The notes under the pieces were generated by a model that saw only the letters and a program-made list of their open reading frames with translations, was not told the origin of the DNA and ran no database searches. 64,000 nt of DNA. Origin: Aaosphaeria pasadenensis (Eukaryota > Ascomycota > Dothideomycetes > Pleosporales). A program made the translations under genes and the position numbers. The stretch is taken from contig JAKLMB010000025.1 in NCBI GenBank assembly GCA_022813625.1, positions 62,001-126,000 of the forward strand, given 5' to 3'. Shown one piece after another: positions 34,937 through 47,042 of this stretch (position 1 is its first letter; every line of letters starts with the position of its first letter).

Positions 34937-36546
34937 CTACCCTGATCCTCGGGCCTTCTGGATCGTCCTTTTACCAGTCTCCACCAAGTCGAAATCAATA
35001 TTGATCCACCGTTTCTGGTCCTTGGAAGTCTCATTCGGACTGCCAGCTGGAACTTTGTTGACGGCCGGGAGCATCACCCAGAGGAGGAGAAGGACCACTA
35101 GGATGGCCAGGATCACAGGCTGAAGAATGGAAACGCCCCGAGCTTGGGCGAGGGCTCCAATTGCAAATGGCAGAACAGCCGCACCACCTCCGCCGAACGC
35201 AGCTGCAAATCCGATGGCCGAGACATGGAGATAGGTTGGGAGGGCCTTGGTCGCCACGACAATGGCAGCAGGGAACAACGGTGCCAGGAAGAAGCCCTGG
35301 AGGGAAACTGCGATCGCCGATACAATGAATTGGGGGACCAACCAAAAGATCAGCTGGCATATCATGGATAGCACAAGATAAACCTGGTGATTTGTCAGTA
35401 AACTGCAATGTCCATCCGTGGATGCAAAGGGGTCAAATGTACCATGACAGCGAATTTCTCTCCCAATTTCGGCGTCACGAAGCCAAGGACAAAGCGACCA
35501 ACAGCAATGCCTAACCAGAATCCCGTGGCCACCATACCAGACGCGAAAGCCTCTCCATCACGCTCGCGCCTCATGAATGTAACGATCCAGCCCCCCAATG
35601 CAACTTCGACACCAACATAGCATAGAAGGAAGAGTGCAGCGACCCATGTAACTCGGCTTTTCATTGCCTCCGTGAGCCGGCTTTCTTTAGTGGCGGTGGT
35701 ACGAGGATTCGCTTCCCGATAAACAGCTCCAGTTGCAGTCCAGAAAGCGGATAAGGAGGTAATCAATTCAATCACTGCTCCCCCAATCTGAATATGGTCA
35801 GCATTCAAGACACTTGTTTCAGAGCCTGCAGCAACTTACCATGATGTAGTAAAACGAATACCACGGCCATCCCGCCTTCGTTATCAAACTAGTGGCAGCG
35901 AGGGGACTCAGAACAGCACCGACGCCGTAGAATCCGTGTAAGAACCCTAAGATTTCGTTCGAGTTGGGCATATTCCCGAAGAACGCGTTCCATCCGGCAT
36001 CCTCGATACCGTTTCCGAAACCTGCCAGGATGAAGACGACCACCAACACTGGATATGGAGGGTGTAGGGCGATTCCGATGTAGGCGCAAAGATGACAGAT
36101 TGGTCCCAGGAAAGCGACACCGCGTTGGCCGAAATGCACATGGATGGTGTTGTTCAACATTGCAGAAGAGGCGTAGCCAACCAATGGAGACAGGAAAACA
36201 AGTGAGACAACGATGTACGATAGGTCGTAGTATTCTTCCAGCTGGAGGACATTCAGCATAATTTCGCGTCATGCAGACCTTACACACTCACATATGGGAT
36301 TAAGGCTCCGTAAGCAGCGTCATTTGCACCCGCGACAATGAACGCAAAGAAGGTGGCACAAGTCCGGTAGATGTTGATTCTGGGATAATTCCATCGTTCC
36401 ACAACATTGACGGTCGTAGATGGTTGAGGGAGGAACTCAGCGGGATCGATGTTGTCTTTCTGGAGAGGGATTTGGTCATTGGAGGCTCCGGCTACTGGCT
36501 GGAGCTCAATCGCCGATGACGATCCTCCATTCGAGATATTCGACAT
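34937..36546 (-). CDS. Major facilitator superfamily transporter (Bsc6-like)
   Basis: Proton-coupled or facilitated small-molecule transporter of the plasma membrane or an organelle. Exons 36546-36292, 36241-35840, 35787-35443 and 35383-34937 give 482 aa with about 12 hydrophobic segments. Landmarks: the first membrane span FFAFIVAGANDAAYGALIPY (with the N-A-A-G-acid pattern of fucose-permease-like MFS), GFGNGIEDAGWNAFFGNMP in the N-terminal half, and ASGMVATGFWLGIAVGRFVLG at the start of the C-terminal half. These fit the fungal 'bypass of stop codon 6'-like group. The cytosolic N-terminus of about 60 residues is polar. The tail ends KRTIQKARGSG. The start at 36546 is the first ATG in frame. 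Substrate unknown. Confidence 0.92.
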
Positions 36547-39500
36547 CTTTAAGGGCAAATTGAATGGCTATGGTATTGGAAGAGGGCGCTGGTGGATCGG
36601 GATTCGGAAGGATAACCAGGTGCTGGATACCTGGTTTTAAACCCACCTACACTATGGACAAAGGCCAAGAATTTTGGTGTATGACTCTCTTTTTATGGAG
36701 AATACAAAGCGTATCTCGTACTCATGCTCAACGAGGATGATTTAGACGTTATTGGAATGGAATGAACGTATTTTCAGTTCACATGCAGCTTGAATGACGA
36801 AGCCAAGAGTCTACGCAGTTCCAATGTTAGATTCATGGAGCGGGTTTGTTGGAACATGATTGGCCAATTGAAGCAGCGCCGCAAGAACTTCGGGACATTG
36901 AGTATTCTGCCGCGGTGATTGGATGGATGTCGGGAGCTGGGCGTTCGGAAGGCATATATGTGACTAAGAAATCGGAAGGGCTAGCTTCTCATAGATCTAG
37001 TTTGATATTTCCCGGTGGATGTGCATCCGGTCCTCATGGGGAAAAGAGTTCTAACATATGGAAATGTTTTTATTGTATGTTGCTGACGACGACCAAATTT
37101 CAGCTCCGAGCAGCCAGGCCAGAGTTCAGCTTCGTTTATTGACTCCGCTTTGCCACCGAAAGACGAGGGCTGAATGAGATCCCATCTGTCGAGCACGAAG
37201 TAAAATAGCGAGACAAGCAAAGAGACATTTCGCTCACAACTTTTTTACATTGGGTTTCTTACCATATACAGAGGGTGGGCACGTTAGGCTGGCGGCCTGC
37301 TAGCTTTCACGTATTTTTTATACAAAAATAGCCATTCAAGGATACACTTCTAGGCCTCAAGAATATACAGCTGCGGGTATGAAATACTACTACCTCTGTA
37401 TACTATGAAAAGCATGCCGACTCGATACAATGTACACTTCCAATGCTACCTTTGAGATCTACACCATTTGAAACCTCAGCAGGACTGGAGGATCGAGGTA
37501 TTGGCCATTTGATCTCAAGCATAAGGGGCAACATGAGGTACAATCATGTGATTCAGCAATACCAATGACCTCACGGCTCGCGGCACCTGTTATTATACTG
37601 CTAGAATAGCATCAGTATATTCCTGGAAGAAAGAGATTGGCAGACAAGAAATTAAACCTTCCACTCAACCTGTGATCACCAACCTCTATATATCTCAATA
37701 TGTCACGTCACCTCATCTACGCACACACCCCGTGCCCCGATCCCATTCTATGTATATATTCGTCCCCGACCACTCGGCATCATCGCGCCGTTGCACAAGC
37801 AATTCCCAAGCCGCATCTTTTCCACTCAACTAGGCATAGGCACGACTTCCACCTCCCCCGCCATTGCCACCGGCCTCTCTAGTTAAAACGGGTCCCAATC
37901 TGACGTGCATGCATATTGGGGGTACTGTACATAGAGAGAGAAACGCGCCGATTAACATAGGCGGTCGCATGCGTAACGCACTTTGGCTCCAATTATTCGA
38001 TGGGCTTATACATGAACGGCCTTATTGGCCAATCTGGGGCTACGTGGGGATCTAGATTGAACTTGCTTTGCTTTGCTTTGCCTTTGTGATGCTTGGCCCG
38101 ATTTAGCCGCACGTGTCGAGAGTGTGAGTGTCACTACGTACGCAGTACTTTACACGCGCGCACATATACTTGGGATGACTACAGAGAGGTGCTCGTCTTC
38201 GGCTTCGAGGGTCGGGAGTCTGGGGGTGGATATTACCCAAGTACCGGCATGGTTGATGTCGTGAACCCCAGATAAGCGCGGCTGGCTGATGTCAACATAG
38301 GTGTGACTTTTGGCATACACCTCGCCTGGAGACGTCAATCGTCGACTTCCTACGATTTCGAACTTTCTCCTCTCCATAACGCGGACGTAGGACGATACTT
38401 AAATTTGAAGGCAGAAAGTGAAAGGTCTGTATCCAAGCATCTTAAAGCAATGTATATCCCAAAATCGCAAAACGAAGCCCCCATCGTACCAATTACCCTC
38501 CATCCATCCGTGACGCCCGACGACGACAACCCCATCATCACTCATGACAATCCCAAGTAATCCCTCCTCCAACCCCTACAAACCTCAACCCTCCTCTCAA
38601 TCCCCCCCAATTATTAATGACCGCCCATCAAAAAACACCTCCCTTTCCCCTCCCCCAACAACTCCCCAGCATTCCCCGCGCGCGCGCGCCCGTTTCCGTG
38701 TTTTTCCCCAACTACCGAAGAGATGGGGAACCGGATAATTAAGCACTTTAAACTATATACGATGTGTGTAATGTAAAAAGCATCGCCCAATGGGCCTTTT
38801 ACCCAGTCAAGCTTTTTTGGGTTTTTGCCTTAGGGGCCGTTGCACGGCAGGGAGATGCGAAGCGAGGTGAGGTGAGTGTGACAGGGCTGGGTTGATGCAC
38901 CCCGCATATCTGATCGAGGGACGGACGACTGGGTTGCATGGTGAGATGTCCCCGGGATGGTTTGTATGTTCTTTGATGTTGGAGGATGGAGTGCGCGTAC
39001 TGTAAATTGACTTGTAGCTAGCTATGTGTCTGTACCTGTCTTTCGCTGTGGATCCTCGACTACCTAAACATTCCTATTCACCCCCTCAAGATTCAAATGC
39101 AAACTTCAACCTCCGTCTACGCTCCCTCATTAAATAAAAAGAGAAGAACGACATTTACGACTACCGCGCCATTCCTTGGCGCACATCCCCTCGCCGCTCA
39201 TTCCCAACGCAGCCTATCACCGCAATTGCAATTACTTTGCTCCAATATGTCTCGATAGTGCTTTCTTCTGGGGTGAGGTTGGGTAAGCCCGGCGACTGCT
39301 GTCTACTTTTCCTGCTTTAGGTTGCTAGTCATGGGATGGACCGGGGGAAAAACCAGATATCACGGCCGTCGGGATCTTTTGCTTGCTTTCTATAGTAATG
39401 TAAAGAGAGGGTTAACGGGGACGGGGGGATTTGGATAGATCGGTAATGTCTGCCAAAGTGCCGGGAGAAAAGGCTGTTTCGTGATAGCTGTGTGATTTTG

Positions 39501-39713
39501 CAGAGAAATGGAAATGAAATATAAGAGCCGCCCGGCTTCAAAGCATAAAGACCTACCTACTCTGACTTCTGTTCGTACCTTCTGATCGTCGAGTCTGTAT
39601 TCACCTTTCCTTTAGATACATACTCTCCATCCCCCCTCCAGCCGGTCTGCAGCATCACCAAAAGACGAAGAAGTCGACGAAGGAACCCCAGGCCCCCACG
39701 CAAAACCATCACG
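36547..39713. other. Long intergenic region
   Basis: 3.2 kb between the MFS (-) and dioxygenase (+) starts. No open frame has coding features. Seen: a GCTTT/TTGCT pentamer run at 38065-38085, a CG dinucleotide run near 38678-38692, an AT-rich patch at 37240-37400, and a TATA-like element at 39520. It may contain long promoters or a non-coding transcript. Confidence 0.4.
39520..39526 (+). promoter_or_regulatory. TATA-like element
   Basis: TATAAGA, about 190 nt upstream of the dioxygenase start codon. Confidence 0.4.
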
Positions 39714-41011
39714 ATGGTCCCCCTCCTCACGACCCTCACCGCCGCGCTCCTCGCCACGGGGGCCGTCGCCCACCCAGGCGGCCACATGAACCGCGACGTG
39801 CTGCGCCGACAAGCGCATCTCGACCACCCGGAGCGCCGCAGCGTCGAGCACTGCAAGAAGGACCTGGTAGCGTCGGGATGGGTGCGCGAGCAGCACATGC
39901 GGCGCGAGGCCCGGCTACACGAGCTGCGCGTCGCCGCGGGGTTCGCGAAGCCCCACGAGCTCGTCCGTCGCGACCCCGCGGAGGTCGAGGAGAACTATGG
40001 CGCTGAGGCTGCGTGCACGCTTGACCCGGAGGTTACGGAGGGTCCGTACTGTAAGGGACACCTAGAACCCGGCGGGAGATGTCGTGTGAGGGTGTGACTG
40101 TGACTGACTGACTGATGCGATGTAGATGTCGCCGGCGAACTGATCCGTAAGGATCTCCTCACGGGCGAGAAGGGCGCCATCACCCATTTCGACCTGAACA
40201 TCATCGACACGTCGACGTGCAAACCCATCACCGACGCGTACGTTGAGATCTGGGGATCCAACGCCACCGTAAGGAAGCACCCACTCCCCTCGCTGTTAGG
40301 TCGATTGCTAACTCCTTTCCCAGGGCGTCTACACGGGCGTGCAAGCTCGCGGAAACGGCGACGGGTCCAACACGGCCGTCTTCACCAACGCCCTGCGCGG
40401 CGTGCAGCCCACCGCAGCCAACGGCACTGCGTCCTTCATCACCATCATCCCAGGGCACTACGTCGGCCGCGCCAACCACATCCACAGTACGTCTCTCCCC
40501 CCTTTTTCCTCCCCTAACCCACTAACATCTCCTCCCAGCAATCATCCACCACGGCGCCAAGCTCCTCCCCAACAACACCATCTCGGGCGGCACCGTCTCA
40601 CACATGGGCCAATTCTACATCGAGCAGAACTTCCTCGGGCAGGTCGAAAAGACGGTCCCCTATAACACCAACAAGCAGAAGCAGACCCTCAACAACCAAG
40701 ACATCCTCCTCAACATGGGCAAGCAGGGCGGCGACGACCCCTTCATGAAGGTCTCGCTCATCGGCTCCAAGATCGAGGACGGCCTGTATGCGTACGTCGA
40801 TGTGGGCGTTAACCCGAAGGCCACGAGGAAGCCGGATCCCGTCAACTTTTGGACGGATAAGGGCGGGATTCCCGTGCCGGGGAGTGGCTGGGCGGGGTAT
40901 CCGGATACGTGCAGGAATTGTGGGTTTGGGGGTGGGAGGCCGCCGACTGTGAAGGGCAGGGAGGCGGAGGCGGAGGCGGAGATTGAGGTCCAGGATCTTG
41001 ATGCTGAGTAG
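39714..41011 (+). CDS. Secreted intradiol ring-cleavage dioxygenase
   Basis: Non-heme Fe(III) enzyme family that opens catechol-type aromatic rings; the secreted fungal branch acts outside the cell. Exons 39714-40050, 40126-40268, 40324-40486 and 40539-41011 give 371 aa. The signal peptide MVPLLTTLTAALLATGAVAH is followed by a His-rich mature start and a pro-like region. The iron ligands are readable: Tyr in EGPYY (Y112/Y113), Y206 in GHYVGRANHIH, and H212 and H214. The strand THFDLNIIDTSTCKPI and DAYVEIWGSNATGVYTG follow the family order. The C-terminal tail is an Ala/Glu repeat (EAEAEAEIEV). The first exon has extreme C/G-ending codon use. Likely role: attack on lignin- or tannin-derived aromatics. 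Confidence 0.93.
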
Positions 41012-42096
41012 ATTTGTGTGTGAGTGAGTGAGTTCGATGGTAGAGGTGCTGGTGAGGGTGCGTGGGTGGTTGATGGACATATACACGTTTGTTTGGTGCT
41101 TTTTTGTATATATCTATGAGTTGGTTCAGCATGAAAGAGATTTCTGGCCATTCGAGGGGTGACGAAAATTGAGAAAAAAAAAGTTACCAGCCTTCCATCG
41201 AATCTCACCCTGACCACTGGTGTCCATAACTTGAGAACCTATTCTCCATTGAAAGGTTATTCATAGCGGATCGGAGAGATACCTGTAGTTTAGTTCCGTC
41301 CACAGCGTAATAACTCACTCGCGTTGATGTCATTGGGAAAAACTTCGATCGGAGAGGATATTTCTTTTGTCTTTTTTTGGTTTCATGATTCCATTTTCAT
41401 TTCATCTTTCTCTCCTTCTCAAACATTTCTCTCTCTTCCCACCATCCCTCCCTGGAATCGCAAAGATTGCCTCGTGGCACTTCCTTCCAGTTGACAAGAA
41501 AAAAAACAAATGAGAAAACCAAAGCCTTGCTTTCTGATATCATTCATGTTTGTTGCTGAACCCATCCATCCATCCATCCAGAGAACCCCGCGCAAGAAAT
41601 GCAAAAGGGAAAGAGAAAAACACAAACGAGGAAAACACATACATACGCGCACAATGCCCGCCATTAAGAGATCCAGGAGAAAACAAAAAGAAGGGGAGAT
41701 GGGTGGGCGGAAAAACTTGGGTGGTCGGGGAATTATGGGTTTCCCGTATGCCTTGAAACGCCGTGGAAAAAAAAAAGAGTCGCAAATCGTCCGGATTCCA
41801 GTCTCGATGACGGCCCGGCTGGAGACGTGCGTGGAGGAGTGTAGGTGTGGGTATACCAGAGAGCACAATTTCCGTATGTGCACGCATGCGTGATGCCTAT
41901 TGCAATGCAGATATGCTCGCAGACCATGCCAAGGGGGAATACAAAAAAACAAAGCAAAGAAACAGATGGGAAAATGTCATGGCAGTGGCAGGCAAAGGTA
42001 TCGCTGATGTTACAAACTACGCACCAAAGATGTAGATGGGTTTCGGCCGTCAAGAGCACAGCTGGGGTATATGTTCGTGTGGATGAAAAGGCGCGG
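41012..42096. other. Convergent intergenic region
   Basis: 1.1 kb between the dioxygenase and the 3' end of the 1381-aa gene. It contains a CCAT tetramer run at 41564-41580 and several A-runs. No gene supported. Confidence 0.45.
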
Positions 42097-45000
42097 CTAA
42101 ATCTTCCGGCGCACGGTGAATTTGCGCTCCATTGTGGCAGCGGGGAGAGCTTCGGCGAATCGATCGCGGGCTGGGCCTGTTAGTGCACATTCTATTGCAG
42201 CTTGATTGTTGTACTTACTCTCTGCGCTGTCAAAGCTGATCAGAATGTCATCATGCTCGCCGGGATACTCGATAACATCGAGGCAGACGTATTTCCGTCT
42301 TATGCCAGCCCATCCGCTAATTCGTCCCTCTGCTTTGCCCATCTTTCCTTCGCCACGGCGTTCCTCGACGGGAAGAGCGAATTTTGCGTCAACAAGTCGA
42401 ATGCCCGGCTTGCCACCCTTGTCGGTCTTTTCGAAAACGTCCATGGACTTGAGTTGGAAATTCATCGCATCTGCGTGGGAGAATTCCTCGAAAAATGCGA
42501 GCAGCTGGATGATGTTATCCTGAACAACGATCTGGATTCGGATGGTGTTGGCGGTCCACTGCTTGTAGATAGGAACGACCATGCGGCGACGGGAGATTTG
42601 AAGCGTGGAAGCAATTCTGCGAGCGTTAGGTTTCGCATACAAATGAGTGGCAAAATGAAAATGGCAATTTGAAAATGGCAGAACGAAGTGGCAGAACGAA
42701 TTTGCAAAAGAAAAAGCCTTACCCATCAAATTTAACCTCGAATCCTGTGATGGCGAGTTGGAAAGTGTGCAGATCCTTGAATGAATTGAAAGTCAACCGC
42801 CTGATGGTCGAAGCGGTGGTCAAAGTCTTGAGCAACTCGGCTAGGTAATCAGGCGTTTCCTTCTCGCACCGACTCGCATCGATCGCTAAAGCCATGTCGA
42901 GCTGGGGGTTGCGCAGAAGTGTAAGTTCGGCGGCGCCATCAATCGGCAATCGCACCAGAAGCTCGCCAGGTCCTGCACCAATATTAGTGAAGTCGCATGA
43001 ATACGGAGGCGGGGAATACCAACCCAGGTTCATGCGGTCTGAAATAATACCTGCAGTATGCCTGCATACGAAACGCAGGCTCTCGCTCATTACTGTTGGG
43101 GGAGCCTCCAAACCGGCTGCCTCGGGATCTTGGTTCAGCACTTTGACTTCTTGCCAGGTGAGTTTCTCGAGAACTCGGCTGCCTTTTTGTGTGAATCCCT
43201 CTGCCTGGTCCGCGTTTTCGATCGCGAATGACTTCAGTGGAATCTGTGCAAATACCGCTTCGCTCTGATGCTGGTTCATAGAGGTAAAAGTACCGAAGAG
43301 ATGGTTGCGATCCCTGGCATCCTCAAAAACCATAAACATCGAGCAGCGCTTCTGTTTCTTGTCGGGGGTTTCCTCTCTGAAGCGCAATTTCAAACCGGGG
43401 GCGTTGTCGGATGGGTCATTGGCGTACTCAAAGTTCATTGGCTCTTGCTTGGTACCCATCTCATGGGTCACGCAACTCAGGGTCCGGAGTTGAGGATTGG
43501 TGACAGCGACCAAGCGATAGCCGCGGTGAAGTTTCCTTTTACCAGTGCCTTCGCTGCTGCGCTCGAACTTTTGAAAGACCATAAGCTTGACTCCTCGAAC
43601 GGGCTCGGCAGGGAATGCTCCAGGATTGGATGAATCCTTGTAGGACATCTCGCGCAGATACAGCTTCAAGGAAAATCGCTCGTCGGTTCGCTCGCGCAAG
43701 TTGGCCTCAACTCGATTCGTGTGGTCGACGATGGCCCACAGGCTCCGGAAATCTGCTTCATTGAGTTCAAGCTTGAGGTTGAAACCGTGGCGTAGTTGTA
43801 CGATGACGTTGCGTGCCTTGGAGTTCCACGCAACATCCCTCCAAGTCGGGCCAAGTTCGGGATTCGCCGATACCGCAACATTGATCAGTTCCTTCTGGCT
43901 GCAAATGGAAAGTTTGACCTTGAAGTCGTCTCGCGGGCGCAGGACGGAAATGACGGCAGGCATAGGCACGCGATCTGTGTTGAGGTCGTCTGTGGACAAG
44001 GACGCCGTGACGAACATGCGGAAATAGCAGAAATCGGTCTTGGTGTCCCCGAGCGGCATCACATTTGCAGGATTGACTTTTTCTTGTGTGGCCTTGAATG
44101 CAGTGCCCGAGAGAACACTTGCGAGATCAGGAGCGAACTGGGGATACTCGACCCAAATGCCCTGGTCCTGGCCCTGGATGAGTGCCTGGGTGGGTGGCAT
44201 ACTCTGGTGCCGTTGCATCGACCCCAGCAGCATCTTCAGCGAGGCAGCGATCACATCGTGCAATTCATAGACTTCCGCCGAAGCCACGTCGCCAGCCTCG
44301 CGGGCCAACTTGGACTGCATAGCCATTGGGTGGTCACCGTACCGCGCCAACTTTGGGTGGTTCTGTACAACCTCGAACAAAATCCACCAAGTCTTTGCAA
44401 GATCTACATGTGGCTGGGTGAGGCGCTCGACTTGTGGCTCTCCTGTCTTTGGCCGGCTCCTGATCAGTTGCTCCATACCGACGCGGCCTTTGAGGAACCA
44501 CCAAGTGGCCACCCTCAGCCACTGCAACGGCGCAGTGTCGTTGATCGCGCCGCCCAACTCAGCAGTGAGTCGGAAGATGCCGGTCATATGGGTCACACGC
44601 TCAGCAAAGTCGGACAGGGCAGTCTCACCTTGTGCTCGTGTATTGGAGCGCGCCAATGACATTGGTGGGGGGGCAGGCCTTTGTCCAGGCTGGCCCTCAT
44701 TGACGGTATCTCGCCTGGCGGTTGCCAATAGTCTGGGGTCTTGGGCGTGATTTTGTGGAACTGGTGGCTTGCCCTGGACAAGGTCGACGTACTCCGATCT
44801 TTCATACTGAGGTGGGGTTGGCATGATCGAGTTCTGGCTAACGGCAGAGAATGGCGCATTATGGGCGCTGTTGAAACTGCTAGTCGAATGCTGTGCGGGC
44901 ATAGCATAGAATGAAGCCTTGTCTGCAGAAGGTTGCGATTGGTGAACTGAGGTTGCAGCGGTTCCAGGGGGCGATCCGCGATTTCGAGACACCGCCGATG

Positions 45001-46390
45001 GCTGAGTGTATTGAGAGGAGGAAGACGAGTTGGGTCGAGCATCCGTGTCGAGGGGAAACGATCCAGGGGGCATATGTTTCCGTCCTGGAGGGTCCAAGAT
45101 CCTGCTTGGGGAAACTGGTTGAGGAGCTTCGCGGGCGGGATTCCTGGGAGGTGTCCTGCCTGCGAGAGGAACCGTGAACGAAGATGGTGGCGTTCCGACC
45201 TGGAACGGATTGGGGGGCTGCTGTATACCAGGATGAGGAGATCCTGCGCTCGACGAAGAATCACGCCTGGCCTCCTCTTCTGCCTGCTTCCTGGCATCAT
45301 GCAATGCTCGGCCCTCTTCTTGCCTCATCCTCTGAATAATCCTTGCAGAATACGAGTTGGGGTCGGTGGGCTCGCTCTGGAGATACTTGTTGACGCTAGA
45401 CTCCAGAGGTGAATCGTCGTCCTTGAAGTTCATTTCGGGCAAACGGGCCACAGCAGGCATGGGCGGAGGTGCGTCATTATCGGAGCCGGCATGCTCACTC
45501 CAACCCGTTTGCGTCCTTTTCAATTGCGGCGCTTCGAAGTTATCATCCTCCTCTTTAGTCGGTGCCAGGCTGGGTGCCTTTCGTGACAGCACTGGTGAGA
45601 TATTCTCCGAATCGTAAGAAAGGGACGATTCCATACTCGGGCGCCGTTGTCCGTCATCGTCCTCGAGGTCGAATCCAGTTGGCGCCCTCTGCAGGCCTTT
45701 TGGCCGGTCCCCAAGACCCATTGGACCGTAACCCCGCGGTGGGATAGGTGGAGGGCTGACGTGTGTGTTTATGTGACCAATCTCCATCTTCTGTCGAAGC
45801 GGTGGGGACAATTCCCCATGTGATGTGAGCTTCCTTGTGACAATACCCCGACGCTCCGCATCCTGGTTGATGCTGTCTCCTTCTTCGCCGGTGAAGGTTC
45901 GCAAGGGGAGCCCCATGTCATCTTGATGTGTGGACGCCTTTACCTTGTCCAAGTCGCTCAGACTGCTAGACTGCTTCCTCTTGTATACCTCGATCGAGGG
46001 TTCCTCACACTCGTCACCGCCTGAGCCAATTATGTCGGGCAGCGTCCGCGCAAAGCTCACAGAGAGGCCCTTCTTCCGTGTCCCAGTCTTCAAACCACCG
46101 GGACTCTTCCCCACAGCACTGTTGAGGACCTCATGGGCGCCGGGCCAGCGTTGTGCTCGCGCAACGTCGATCTTGGGTCGATTCGAGGAGAGGAAGGCGG
46201 CGGCGGCCTGTTTGTGTGCGTTTGCCTTTTCGGTGGAGGGCTTTAGGAAGTCGTCGACGTCGGCATTCTGATTCACCTTTGGCTCTGGCTGTTTCTTTTG
46301 TGCGGAGGCATCCTTATCCTTGGCTAGGAATTTGGCGCCCCAGCGAGATTTGGCGAGGAACTTGCTGGCACCCTCGTGGGTATCGACCAT
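42097..46390 (-). CDS. Large conserved-type fungal protein of unknown function, 1381 aa
   Basis: Exons 46390-42723, 42616-42219 and 42176-42097 give 1381 aa. The last intron (GTAAGT...AACAG) is only 42 nt and in frame; an alternative acceptor six bases later would make it 48 nt, and both keep the frame. The N-terminus repeats a short phrase (KFLAKSRWGAKFLAK). Residues 30-600 are disordered, rich in Pro and Ser, with many short phospho-site-like motifs. The C-terminal half (about 620-1381) is ordered, with beta-rich segments (for example VISVLRPRDDFKVKLSICS, RFSLKLYLREMS, LKLRFREETPDKK) that look like repeated PH-like or similar small beta domains. No catalytic motif, signal or membrane segment. 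I do not recognise the family; a cortical or signalling scaffold is one possibility. Confidence 0.85.
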
Positions 46391-46886
46391 TATGCCCAGA
46401 CTTCCCCGCAGTCACCTGGAGGAATCGGGAGGGAGGGATGGCTAGAGGGAAGAATGGAGGGCAGGAAGGAAGGAAGCAAGTCGTAAGTGAGAGGGAATGT
46501 TTTTGCAAAGGATGTAGTCAACAGTAAAAGTGGGAAGATCGAATTCGGCTGGGCGTTCGTGTTGCTGCGGAGGGGGAGGGGGGTGGGTGTAGGGAATGGC
46601 GCACGCGACAACGGGCGGTGGCACTGACGGGTTGGCAGAGATACGGAGGTTGAAGTGTCGGGGGTGTGACGGTGTGAGAGGGTGGACGGGCGGCTGGCGA
46701 CTTTCTAACAACAGACTGGAAGCGTTTCAAGTGGGGACATGCGAGGCGTTCAGGGAGCGGCGAGCCGAGCTGCAGGAGTGAGAGTGGACTGAGGATCCTC
46801 AGAGGATAGCGAGAGAGAGTGAAGAGGGGAGGTAGTACAAAAGAGGGTGAAGGTGTAGGAGCCGCAGGGGAAAAAGAGTAGATAGT

Positions 46887-46990
46887 TAGTGAGTGAGTGA
46901 GTGAGGAGGATAAAGAGGAGGAGGAGAAGGATGTGGAAGTAGAGTAGAGTAGTAGAGTAGAGTGGATAGTAGGAGGTAGAGTAGAGTGAG
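46887..46990 (+). repeat. (GTGA)n and (AGAGT)n simple-sequence tract
   Basis: A GTGA tetramer run (46887-46905) is followed, after a purine-rich stretch, by repeated AGAGT pentamers. It lies in the probable leader or promoter of the 1381-aa gene. Confidence 0.75.
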
Positions 46991-47022
46991 TGGATGGTGG
47001 TTGTTGATGGTTTTGTTCCGAA

Positions 47023-47042
47023 TTGGGGTTGGGGTTGGGGTT
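47023..47042 (+). repeat. (TTGGGG)3 G-tract
   Basis: Three perfect TTGGGG units plus TT. Three G4 runs with 2-nt loops are one run short of an intramolecular G-quadruplex. Confidence 0.8.

Noticed and set aside
37240..37400. AT-rich patch with GTGGGCACGTTAGGC as a possible transposon end
   Set aside because: No terminal inverted partner or coding remnant could be found in the window.
47023..47042. Possible interstitial telomere repeat (TTGGGG)3
   Set aside because: Fungal telomeres are usually TTAGGG; three units inside a run of other simple repeats are expected by slippage.
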